15,808 bases of DNA from an uncultured Synergistales bacterium. GTDB lineage: Bacteria > Synergistota > Synergistia > Synergistales > Aminobacteriaceae. The position numbers and the translations under genes are program-made. The stretch lies in NCBI GenBank assembly GCA_905233335.1, contig CAJOED010000047.1, positions 1-15,808 of the forward strand. Reading direction: 5' to 3'. The stretch's first letter is position 1. Each line of letters begins with the position of its first letter. Under the pieces are notes generated by a model. That model saw nothing but the letters and a program-made list of their open reading frames with translations. It had not been told where the DNA came from and searched no databases. Positions 7,815 through 14,477 of this stretch are shown in pieces.

Positions 7815-7871
7815 TTATTCTGGAGTGAACAGCAGAGCATAAAGATAATCTGTCAGCACATAGTCATTCAT
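7815..7871 (-). CDS. Leader mini-ORF 2, an echo of the OppD N-terminus (18 aa)
   Basis: Reads MNDYVLTDYLYALLFTPE then TAA. The ATG is 5 nt after the stop of mini-ORF 1 (AAGTGAGAACTATGAATG) and has the same GGCGGAGAAGTGAGAACT upstream as oppD itself. If translated, ribosomes ending mini-ORF 1 could restart here, about 90 nt before oppD. Evidence for real expression is absent; similarity to the oppD start is clear. Confidence 0.35.
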   Translation of the reverse strand: MNDYVLTDYLYALLFTPE

Positions 7872-7876
7872 AGTTC

Positions 7877-7969
7877 TCACTTCTCCGCCTCTCTGAATGT
7901 TGCGCCGTAGAATGCTGACGTGAACTGCAAAACATGAAGATAATTTACTGTCAGCACATAGTCATTCAT
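7877..7969 (-). CDS. Leader mini-ORF 1, an echo of the OppD N-terminus (30 aa)
   Basis: A 30-codon frame starting MNDYVLTVNYLHVLQFTS and ending GATFREAEK. Residues 1-18 correspond to OppD residues 1-18 (MNDDILTVNDLHTSFFTS), and GATF corresponds to GVTF further on. The ATG is 7 nt after the oppC stop, the spacing seen between the other opp genes, and GGAAG lies upstream within oppC. It is therefore probably the ancestral oppD start position. Whether it is translated is unknown; it may be a plain remnant. Confidence 0.4.
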   Translation of the reverse strand: MNDYVLTVNYLHVLQFTSAFYGATFREAEK

Positions 7970-7975
7970 GAATAA

Positions 7976-8887
7976 TCACTTCCGTAATCTTGGGTCTAAC
8001 GCATCCCGCAAACCGTCGCCCAAAAAGTTGAACGCCAATATTGTGATTGATATTGCGCCCGCAGGAAAGAACAGCTGCCACGGATATATCGCCAGAGACC
8101 CGACCGCATCACTGCTCAACATTCCCCAGCTTGCCATCGGAGCACTCACGCCGAGTCCCACGAACGACAAGAACGCCTCCGTGAAGATTGCGCCGGGTAT
8201 CGAGAAAGTCAGCGTTACGAGTATTGCTCCCATTGCGTTTGGGATTATGTGCCGGAATAATATTCTCATGGGTGAAGCTCCCGTAACTTTTGCGGCAAGT
8301 ACGAACTCTTCATTCTTCAGACGCATGACTTCAGCACGTACGATTCTTGCCATCGGTGCCCAGTAAGACACACCCAAAGTTATGAATATGCTTTTCAGTC
8401 CCGGCCCGACAACTACCATTAACAGAATGACATAAATCATCATGGGCACGCTGTAAATCACGTCGACAATCCTCATCATGATGTTATCAATTCGGCCTCC
8501 CGCAAACCCCGAAATACCTCCGTAAATCACACCGATAAACAGGTTGATGAAACTAGCAAGGAAACCCACAGCCAGTGAAATTCTTGCGCCGTAAAGAACT
8601 CGAACGAACAGATCCCGCCCGAACATGTCAGTCCCGAACCAGTGAGAGAAATTCGGCGGCTCATTCGATATCATGAAGTCCTGCGCGTCGTACTCATACG
8701 GTGAGAACATCGGCCCGAACACCGCAAGCACCAGCACCAGCACAATTACGACGAGGCCAAGAAGAGCTAGCTTATCGCGTTTCAGTCTGTGCCATGCGTC
8801 CTGCCAGTAAGTTTTCGACGGCCTTATGTGTTCTGCTCCGGCTTTCTGTTCCTGCAACAGAGGCTCAAACAGCGCGGGGTCATACAT
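7976..8887 (-). CDS. oppC: Oligopeptide transport permease OppC
   Basis: A 303-residue inner-membrane protein. An N-terminal cytoplasmic tail (to about residue 38) precedes the first membrane helix LALLGLVVIVLVLVLAVFG. It is followed by the OppC landmark HWFGTDMFGRDLFVRVLYGARISL near residues 82-105 and five further hydrophobic segments. The EAA-loop region EEFVLAAKVTGASPMRILFRHIIPNAMG lies near 190-217. The ATG follows the oppB stop by 7 nt, and the oppB end (TTGAGGTGA) supplies the ribosome-binding sequence. It ends DPRLRK, as is usual for the family. Confidence 0.95.
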   Translation of the reverse strand: MYDPALFEPLLQEQKAGAEHIRPSKTYWQDAWHRLKRDKLALLGLVVIVLVLVLAVFGPMFSPYEYDAQDFMISNEPPNFSHWFGTDMFGRDLFVRVLYGARISLAVGFLASFINLFIGVIYGGISGFAGGRIDNIMMRIVDVIYSVPMMIYVILLMVVVGPGLKSIFITLGVSYWAPMARIVRAEVMRLKNEEFVLAAKVTGASPMRILFRHIIPNAMGAILVTLTFSIPGAIFTEAFLSFVGLGVSAPMASWGMLSSDAVGSLAIYPWQLFFPAGAISITILAFNFLGDGLRDALDPRLRK

Positions 8888-8894
8888 TATTCAT

Positions 8895-9812
8895 TCACCT
8901 CAACTTTATACGCGGGTCAATCACGACGAGAAAAATATCTGCTGTCAGGTTGAACGCAACGAGTAACGCGCTGTAGAAAATCGTAACTCCCATTATCGTG
9001 GTGTAGTCCCTGTTCGTTATGCTGGTAACGAAAAACGTACCGAGTCCCGGCACACCGAACACTTGTTCGACGACGAAACTTCCCGTGAGTATTCCGGCAG
9101 TAAGAGGAGCAAGATACGTTATTACGGGTATGATTGCGTTCTTCAGGGCGTGAATGTATATCACAGCTCGTTCACTCAATCCCTTTGCGTAAGCCGTGCG
9201 TATATAGTCCTGCTGTAATATCTCGAGCATTCCCGAACGGACAAGCCGCGAAATGAACGCCGCCGGGTAAAGTGCTAGAGTTACCGCCGGGAGCCACGCC
9301 GTAGAGATGCCCTCCCAAAAACCGACCGTAACGACTCCGAGCCTCCACGCGAAAATATACACGAACGCCGCCGCAACTACGAAACCCGGCACAGTTACTC
9401 CCAACGTTGCGAAAATCATTGCGAGCCTGTCCTGCCATTTTCCCCGACGTAATGCCGAGATTATTCCTGCTGGTATTCCCGCGAGGAGTGAGAGCACCAA
9501 CGCAATGGCTCCGATAGTGAACGACACAGGAAAACTCCCCGCAATGAGTTCATTTACGGTCATGCCTTCATACCTGTACGACGCTCCTAAATCTAATTTC
9601 AGCACGTTCCATAAATACCTGAAGTACTGAATGTATAACGGGTCATTGAGGCCGTAATGCTCATTCATTTTTTCGAGCACGAATGAGGGAATTGCTTTTT
9701 CGTCGGTGAAGGGGCCTCCTGGTATCGCTCGCATCATGAAGAAAGTCAGCGTTATTACGACGAGCAGAGTAAGGAGACTTGATACTACTCTCCTGAAAAT
9801 GTACTTGCTCAT
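8895..9812 (-). CDS. oppB: Oligopeptide transport permease OppB
   Basis: A 305-residue inner-membrane protein with the OppB opening MSKYIFRRVVSSLLTLLVVI and the LTFFMMRAIPGGPFTDE motif. Also present are HYGLNDPLYIQYFRYL, VNELIAGSFPVSFTIGAIAL, an EAA-loop DYIRTAYAKGLSERAVIYIH near 207-226 and the ending DPRIKLR. It closely resembles enterobacterial OppB along its whole length. The start lies 7 nt after the stop of the helix-turn-helix gene. No clear AGGAGG-like sequence precedes it (the region reads GAGCTGTTCTGATATTCAC), so its translation probably depends on ribosomes finishing the upstream gene. Confidence 0.95.
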   Translation of the reverse strand: MSKYIFRRVVSSLLTLLVVITLTFFMMRAIPGGPFTDEKAIPSFVLEKMNEHYGLNDPLYIQYFRYLWNVLKLDLGASYRYEGMTVNELIAGSFPVSFTIGAIALVLSLLAGIPAGIISALRRGKWQDRLAMIFATLGVTVPGFVVAAAFVYIFAWRLGVVTVGFWEGISTAWLPAVTLALYPAAFISRLVRSGMLEILQQDYIRTAYAKGLSERAVIYIHALKNAIIPVITYLAPLTAGILTGSFVVEQVFGVPGLGTFFVTSITNRDYTTIMGVTIFYSALLVAFNLTADIFLVVIDPRIKLR

Positions 9813-9819
9813 GTGAATA

Positions 9820-10362
9820 TCAGAACAGCTCGAACATTGCGGCTTTCAGTCTCTCTATTTGGCGTGTGAGTTCTGCAACTTGTTCTTTCAGTACGGCATT
9901 TTCGATTTCGAGCGGTGAACGTGATTTTGTGTTTTCTGTGTGTGCAGAAAGTTTTGCGGCAGGTTTTGCGGCAGATTTTGATGGGACTTTTGCTTTCATT
10001 CTTTTGCTCCAGCCCACTATCATGTGCCAGTTAATTCCTGCTTCATTTGCTGCTTCTTTGTAGCCTATTTCTTCAGCTCGTGCGACGATATTATATTTTT
10101 CTTTCTCCGTGAACTTGCTGTCTGCGCCGGGCTTTTTTGGGTTTTTTGCTGCTCTGCGTTTTCTTTTTGGTATTGATGGAGATGAGGCCTCTTGTGATTT
10201 TTTCTTTTCCGTGTTGCATATTGCTGAAACTGTCTGCCAAATTGTGCCGAATTCTTTTGCGATTTCTCGGCTGTTGGCTCCTTCTGCAAAGCGTGAGAGT
10301 ATTGCGTTCTTTTCCTCATCAGAAAAATCCTGCAGCATCTTTATGTGTTCATTATCGGGCAT
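9820..10362 (-). CDS. Double helix-turn-helix protein with basic linkers and C-terminal coiled coil, head of the opp operon
   Basis: A 180-residue protein of unknown name. Two helix-turn-helix-like segments at about 13-49 and 84-119 align with each other: FSDEEKNAILSRFAEGANSR with FTEKEKYNIVARAEEIGYKE, then EIAKEFGTIWQTV with EAANEAGINWHMI, so the gene contains an internal duplication. A lysine/arginine-rich linker (52-82) and an AK-rich linker (124-140) follow the two segments. A heptad-like end (LEIENAVLKEQVAELTRQIE) suggests dimerisation. The overall plan recalls OrfA proteins of IS3 elements, but no OrfB, inverted ends or transposase core is seen. It has its own promoter and ends 7 nt before oppB, so it may regulate the operon. 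That role is inference. Confidence 0.8.
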   Translation of the reverse strand: MPDNEHIKMLQDFSDEEKNAILSRFAEGANSREIAKEFGTIWQTVSAICNTEKKKSQEASSPSIPKRKRRAAKNPKKPGADSKFTEKEKYNIVARAEEIGYKEAANEAGINWHMIVGWSKRMKAKVPSKSAAKPAAKLSAHTENTKSRSPLEIENAVLKEQVAELTRQIERLKAAMFELF

Positions 10363-10403
10363 AGTTATCTGAATTTCCCTTCAAATAGTGATATATGCCA
10401 TAA

Positions 10404-10430
10404 ATTATAATTAAACTTATTGCGTGTCAA
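10404..10430 (-). promoter_or_regulatory. Probable promoter of the helix-turn-helix/opp operon
   Basis: Minus strand TTGACA (10430-10425, exact consensus) and TATAAT (10409-10404, exact consensus) with a short 15-bp spacer, about 40 bp upstream of the ATG at 10362. The spacer is below the optimum, which often marks promoters that need an activator or are distorted by a regulator. No other good promoter was seen between leuD and oppA. Confidence 0.55.
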
Positions 10431-10459
10431 GTGATTTCAAAAATTTTTATGGCTGGGAG

Positions 10460-10478
10460 AATACGCATATAACGTATT
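10460..10478. promoter_or_regulatory. Inverted repeat upstream of the helix-turn-helix/opp promoter
   Basis: AATACG (10460-10465) and CGTATT (10473-10478) flank a 7-nt AT-rich centre, about 30 bp upstream of the TTGACA box. A dimeric regulator could bind here. The rest of 10363-10564 shows no gene or clear terminator. Confidence 0.25.
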
Positions 10479-10564
10479 TTATGAAAAGGGAGGTGTATCT
10501 TTGTAGTACCCTGAAAAATAACTCCTGCCCGCAAAAAATATTACAGACAGGATATGACGCTTCA

Positions 10565-11068
10565 CTATTTCCCTGCAAATTTTGCTCTCATCATAGGTTT
10601 GATACCGCCCGCCTCAAGAATCTTCATTGCCTGATCTCCGAGCTTCTCACACTCGAAAACTTCTCCCGTCTCATGAACGTTCACCGTTCCCGCTTCAACA
10701 TCAAGCGTAAGTGTCTGTCCTTCTTTCACGTGCTTATTGATACCCTTGCAGATTATCGGCAGTAATCCGAGATTTACGGCGTTCCTGAAAAATATTCGTG
10801 CGAACGAATCAGCAAGAACAGCAACCGCTCCCATATTGATTAGCGCAATCGGAGCATGTTCACGAGATGACCCGCACCCGAAATTACGACCTGCAACGAC
10901 AAAGCCGCCTTCAGGGAAATTCCCGGCAATGTCTTCACTCACTCCGCAAAGACAATGTGAGCCGATTTCTTTGGGGTCAGTTATCGCGAGGAAACGTCCC
11001 GGGTAAATTTGGTCAGTGTCGATATTGTCGCCGATTACTATACATTTTCCCGTTAATACTTTCTGCAT
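10565..11068 (-). CDS. leuD: 3-isopropylmalate dehydratase-type small subunit (LeuD family)
   Basis: A 167-residue swivelling subunit of an aconitase-superfamily hydro-lyase. It has NIDTDQIYPGRFL at 15-27, GRNFGCGSSREHAP at 60-73 and FARIFFRNAVNLGLLP at 89-104, all standard. The short length fits the LeuD2-like group rather than the ~200-residue enterobacterial LeuD. The substrate loop reads FLAI (26-29), where isopropylmalate enzymes of archaeal type have YLVY-like and homoaconitases YLRT-like residues. Absence of arginine argues for an alkyl-substituted malate over homocitrate. The gene follows the large subunit by 15 nt with a strong GGAAGGAG. The exact substrate is open. Confidence 0.88.
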   Translation of the reverse strand: MQKVLTGKCIVIGDNIDTDQIYPGRFLAITDPKEIGSHCLCGVSEDIAGNFPEGGFVVAGRNFGCGSSREHAPIALINMGAVAVLADSFARIFFRNAVNLGLLPIICKGINKHVKEGQTLTLDVEAGTVNVHETGEVFECEKLGDQAMKILEAGGIKPMMRAKFAGK

Positions 11069-11083
11069 GATGTTATCTCCTTC

Positions 11084-12346
11084 CTAGTTCAGAAATTCGC
11101 GCGGGTCTGTGATTTTCCCGTATACCATGCTTGCGGCTACTGTTGCAGGGCTTGCGAGGTACATTAGAGCTTCTGTAGATCCCATTCGGCCTGGAAAATT
11201 CCGGTTAGTGCTCGTTATGCAGACTTCACCTGGAGCTAATATCCCTTCATGCGCTCCCAAACATGCACCGCAGCCAGGAGTTGAAATTGTTGCGCCCGCG
11301 TTCATGAGGTCAGATATATAGCCGCGTGTCATGCATTCGAGCATTACTTCACGTGAAGCAGGAATTACGACGAGCCGGGTATATTCGGGAATGTGCCGCC
11401 CTTTTAGGATTTTTGCCGCTTCTGCAATGTCCTCAACTCTTCCGCCAGTGCATGAGCCTATATAGCCCTGATTGATTTTCACTTCACCTTCTGCAACGAC
11501 GCTTGACAGTGTGTGAACGTTCTCTACACTGCTCGGACAAGCTAACTCCGGCTCTATCCCTGATACGTCGAACGTGTAACTTTCCGCGTATTTGTAGCCC
11601 GGGTCTGTGTACTGAACTTCATACGGACGGACAGCGCGTTTCTTGACGTATTCGAGAACATCACTATTGGGCTGCATGTATGCTGTTTTCGCTCCCATTT
11701 CTACTGCCATGTTGCAGATAGTCATTCGTCCGGCGACATTGAGACCTTCTACGTAACTCCCGGTGAAGTCTATTGCTTTGTACACAGCACCATCCGCGCG
11801 GATTTTCCCTAGCACAGCAAGTATTACGTCTTTAGGGTAAACGCCCTTTTGTGTTTTGCCGTCGAGCCTGACTTCGATGATTTCGGGAACTCTGAACCAT
11901 AGTTCGCCCGTCATCAGAATAGTAGCCATGTCCGTAGCTCCGCACCCTGTACCCATTGCGCCGAATGCGCCGTGTGTCGTCGTATGGCTGTCGGTTGCTA
12001 CTACAATCATGCCGGGATAAATTACTCCTGCTTCAGGCATGACCTGATGACATACTCCGCAGTTCGTATCAAAGTGGAAGCGCAAATTATTCTTGATTGC
12101 AAATTCACGCATGGCCTTATGATTTTCCGCGCTCTTAATGTCTGGACACGGGGCGTAGTGGTCGAACACGAACGCGCATCGTTCATTGTCCCAAACTTTT
12201 TGCCCGCCCATTTCGTAGAATGAGTATACGGTCTGCAAATACAGGTCGTTGATTTCGGCAAAGTCTATTTTTGCGTTGACGATTTCGCCCGTGTGAATAT
12301 TACTTTTTCCGCTGTTCTTCATGAGAATTTTCTCGATAGCGTGCAA
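11084..12346 (-). CDS. leuC: 3-isopropylmalate dehydratase-type large subunit (LeuC family)
   Basis: A 420-residue catalytic subunit that would hold a [4Fe-4S] cluster through Cys299 (GSCTGGR) and Cys359/Cys362 (GCGACLG). ATDSHTTTHGAFGAMG at 117-132 and NRNFPGRMGS at 381-390 are further family marks. The start is a TTG at 12346: it has GAGGGGG 8 nt upstream and yields HAIEKIL, the conserved N-terminus, whereas the first ATG (12322) has no ribosome-binding sequence. The length matches LeuC2/homoaconitase-like enzymes. With no leuA or leuB nearby and a divergent GntR regulator, a catabolic role such as dimethylmalate, citramalate or methylmalate dehydration is as plausible as leucine synthesis. 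Confidence 0.9.
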   Translation of the reverse strand: MHAIEKILMKNSGKSNIHTGEIVNAKIDFAEINDLYLQTVYSFYEMGGQKVWDNERCAFVFDHYAPCPDIKSAENHKAMREFAIKNNLRFHFDTNCGVCHQVMPEAGVIYPGMIVVATDSHTTTHGAFGAMGTGCGATDMATILMTGELWFRVPEIIEVRLDGKTQKGVYPKDVILAVLGKIRADGAVYKAIDFTGSYVEGLNVAGRMTICNMAVEMGAKTAYMQPNSDVLEYVKKRAVRPYEVQYTDPGYKYAESYTFDVSGIEPELACPSSVENVHTLSSVVAEGEVKINQGYIGSCTGGRVEDIAEAAKILKGRHIPEYTRLVVIPASREVMLECMTRGYISDLMNAGATISTPGCGACLGAHEGILAPGEVCITSTNRNFPGRMGSTEALMYLASPATVAASMVYGKITDPREFLN

Positions 12347-12455
12347 TTAATTTTCCCCCTCGTAAAAATATTTTGCATTTCGTATGTTGTATTCAGTTTT
12401 GATGGATTGCGTAAAAAATATCATAGTGTTGTAAAATTTGCAAGTATAATAACGA

Positions 12456-12471
12456 ATATCGAATACGATAT
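12456..12471. promoter_or_regulatory. Perfect 6-4-6 inverted repeat, candidate GntR operator
   Basis: ATATCG, AATA, CGATAT forms a perfect inverted repeat in the divergent gap between the LeuC-type gene and the GntR gene, 24 bp upstream of the GntR ATG. A TATAAT at 12471-12476 abuts its right arm and another at 12445-12450 lies to the left, so a bound regulator would cover likely promoter elements. Divergent regulators of this family commonly control both genes from such a site. No -35 is convincing in this AT-rich stretch. Confidence 0.4.
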
Positions 12472-12495
12472 ATAATATGGGAGCACAAAATTTTC

Positions 12496-13137
12496 ATGGA
12501 ACACATAAAAAAATCCCTGCCCATACGCATAGAAGTAGCCTCAAAAATCAGGAAGGCTATTTTCGCGCGTGAATACAATGCGGGGGATGAGCTTAATCTT
12601 ACGGCAATAGCACTCATACTCGGAGTGAGCCGCACTCCTGTACGTGAGGCGTTTCAATCACTGGCTGACGAGGGACTGATTACCCTGCGCATGAACAGGG
12701 GAGCGGTTGTGAACGCGATAGACAGAAAGTTCATACGTGATAATTTCGAGATGAGAATACTGCTAGAGACAGAAGCCGCCGGACGTGCCGCACATAACGG
12801 AATGGACACTACAGACCTGCTTTCACGGCTTGAGGTCATGAAGGGAAAATCAGACATAGAGCGCGACGACTACGAGAGCTTGAACGAGGATATACACATG
12901 CGCATATGGGACGCGTCCGACAATGAGAAGCTGAAACGTTATCTTATGGGTTTATGGAACGGGCCAAGTACGGGACACAGCGTCGAGGAGTCATCAGAAC
13001 ACTACAGAGCGTCAACGCTTGAGCACATAGACATACTTACAGCAATAGCACAGCAACACCCTCAACAGGCACGGGACGCAATGACTGCACACATAACCCG
13101 AAGCATGATTAACATATTGAGAAAATACCCGGAATGA
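12496..13137 (+). CDS. GntR-family transcriptional regulator with FCD ligand domain
   Basis: A 213-residue repressor/activator of the FadR subfamily. The winged helix spans about 8-73, with LGVSRTPVREAFQSLADEGLI (43-63), the family's recognition-helix signature. The C-terminal all-helical FCD domain has candidate metal or ligand residues in NEDIHMRIWDA (His134), EHIDILTAI (His177) and AMTAHITRSM (His199). GGGAG lies 12 nt upstream of the ATG. It is divergent from the LeuC/LeuD-type genes, so those are the likely targets and their substrate or product the likely effector (inference). Its stop overlaps the radA start. Confidence 0.92.
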   Translation: MEHIKKSLPIRIEVASKIRKAIFAREYNAGDELNLTAIALILGVSRTPVREAFQSLADEGLITLRMNRGAVVNAIDRKFIRDNFEMRILLETEAAGRAAHNGMDTTDLLSRLEVMKGKSDIERDDYESLNEDIHMRIWDASDNEKLKRYLMGLWNGPSTGHSVEESSEHYRASTLEHIDILTAIAQQHPQQARDAMTAHITRSMINILRKYPE

Positions 13138-14477
13138 AGACGACAATCACAAAATATATATGTTCTGAATGCGGCTACATCACCACGACAAAAACCGGCA
13201 AATGTCCCTCGTGCAGTTCATGGGGAACGTTTGAGGAGTATCATGACGCACCGTCTCCGGCCAAGTCTGACACACCGCGCGTAAAAATCATGAGTGCCCT
13301 CGACGTGAAAGCCCCCGAACGCATCACCACCGGCATTAGTGAGCTTGACCGTGTACTCGGCGGGGGATTAGTTCCGGGTGGAGTTGTGCTCATTGGTGGA
13401 CAGCCTGGTATCGGGAAATCTACGCTGCTGCTTCAGGCCGCAGGAAGTGTCGCGAAAAGTTACGGTGTTCCTGTGCTGTATATTTCCGGCGAGGAGTCCG
13501 ACGCACAAATCGCACTACGGGCTTCACGCATCAACACTGCGACAGAAAAACTGTATCTGTATTCCGGCTCTGAACTCAACGACGCACTACGAAATCTTGA
13601 CGGGAATAATTTTGCGTTCTTTGTGCTCGACAGTGTGCAGGCTATGAGCGTTGACAGTAATTCCGGGTGGCCCGGCACGGTTACTCAGGTGCGTGAGGTT
13701 GCGCAAAGGGTCATTGATGCGGCGCGTGAAAAGAACATTCCTGCTGTACTCATCGGACACATCACGAAGGACGGAAAAATCGCGGGGCCTATGATGCTCG
13801 AACACATGGTTGATACTGTGCTGAATTTTTCTGGCGAGGGGTATTCGAGCTACAGAATGTTGCGTGCTGTGAAAAACCGTTACGGGAGCACTGACGAACT
13901 CGGAATTTTCGAGATGTGCGAGGACGGATTGAGACCTGTTGCGGACAAAAGCGGGTTGTACTGGAATCGTGATGATGTTTCTGTTGCGGGAGTAGCTATG
14001 ACGATAGCCCTTGAAGGAAATACTCCCCTGGCCGCCGAAATTCAGACACTCGCCGCAAGGACAGTATTCCCATATCCACGCCGGACATCACGAGGAATAG
14101 AGATTAATCGTTTTCAGCTCTTGGCCGCTGTGATAGAGCGACGCTGTAACATTGCCACGAACAATCACGACTTGTACATTAATGTTGCGGGAGGATTAAG
14201 CCTTCAGGATCCCAGCGCGGATCTTCCTGCATGTGCGGCAATAGCTTCTGCCCTCAAGAACAAGCCCCTGAAGCCCGGAACTTGCTGGCTCGGTGAGGTA
14301 GGACTTGCGGGGGAAGTGAGGCCGGTAACGCGGATAGACTTGCGCCTGAAGGAAGCAGCGAGGCTTGGTTTCCAGTCTGCTGTAGTGAGTTCGCGCGATA
14401 AGGTGAAATTCGACGGCGTGAAAATCATCCGGGTGTCCCATGTTGACGAGGCACTTGCGGGACTGTTAGTTCCATGA
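13134..14477 (+). CDS. radA: DNA repair protein RadA
   Basis: A 447-residue RecA-like helicase that helps extend and process recombination intermediates. An N-terminal C4 zinc finger (Cys10, 13, 24, 27), Walker A GQPGIGKST at 89-97, Walker B FFVLDS at about 162-167 and the RadA-specific KNRYG motif at 247-251 are followed by a C-terminal Lon-like domain with QDPSADLPA near 358. The length is normal. The ATG overlaps the GntR stop as ATGA, so expression is probably coupled to the regulator, an unusual pairing for a housekeeping repair gene. The 3' end overlaps the convergent prepilin-like gene by 12 nt, leaving no space for a terminator between them. Confidence 0.97.
   Translation: MKTTITKYICSECGYITTTKTGKCPSCSSWGTFEEYHDAPSPAKSDTPRVKIMSALDVKAPERITTGISELDRVLGGGLVPGGVVLIGGQPGIGKSTLLLQAAGSVAKSYGVPVLYISGEESDAQIALRASRINTATEKLYLYSGSELNDALRNLDGNNFAFFVLDSVQAMSVDSNSGWPGTVTQVREVAQRVIDAAREKNIPAVLIGHITKDGKIAGPMMLEHMVDTVLNFSGEGYSSYRMLRAVKNRYGSTDELGIFEMCEDGLRPVADKSGLYWNRDDVSVAGVAMTIALEGNTPLAAEIQTLAARTVFPYPRRTSRGIEINRFQLLAAVIERRCNIATNNHDLYINVAGGLSLQDPSADLPACAAIASALKNKPLKPGTCWLGEVGLAGEVRPVTRIDLRLKEAARLGFQSAVVSSRDKVKFDGVKIIRVSHVDEALAGLLVP

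Larger units (their letters stand above)
7726..7969 (-). repeat. Three decayed tandem copies of the oppD 5' end
   Basis: Unit starts on the minus strand lie at 7969, 7871 and 7822, followed by the real oppD start at 7725, giving periods of 98, 49 and 97 bp. The full units match oppD codons 1-18 (ATGAATGAC..., CTGACAG..., TTCACGTCA). After a deletion of about six codons they resume with codons 25-37 (GGCGCAACATTC and CGGAGAAGT, against GGCGTAACATTC and CGGAGAAGT in oppD). The 49-bp unit is truncated and the 97-bp unit has lost its ATG. The 26-base stretch reading toward the start, including the GGCGGAGAAGTGAGAACT ribosome-binding region, is shared by the 7871 unit and oppD itself. Confidence 0.85.

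Noticed and set aside
7726..7969. CRISPR array or transposon ends
   Set aside because: Units are unequal (98, 49, 97 bp), have no unique spacers, and align with the oppD coding start, which explains them better.
9820..10362. Active insertion sequence (IS3 OrfA)
   Set aside because: No OrfB, no terminal inverted repeats and no target duplication; the gene fits tightly into the opp operon.
10524..10551. Terminator after the leuD-type gene (CCTGCC and GACAGG arms)
   Set aside because: The stem has only six pairs including a G-T, the loop is 16 nt, and no T-run follows directly on the minus strand.
10424..10765. Plus-strand open frame of 113 codons spanning the gap and the end of the leuD-type gene
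   Set aside because: Most of it is antisense to the clearly coding leuD-type gene, it has no recognisable domain, and its start has no ribosome-binding sequence.
12477..12507. Echo of the GntR start (ATGGGAGCACA before ATGGAACACAT)
   Set aside because: It resembles the other gene-end echoes, but the match is about 10 bases in AT-rich sequence and may be chance.
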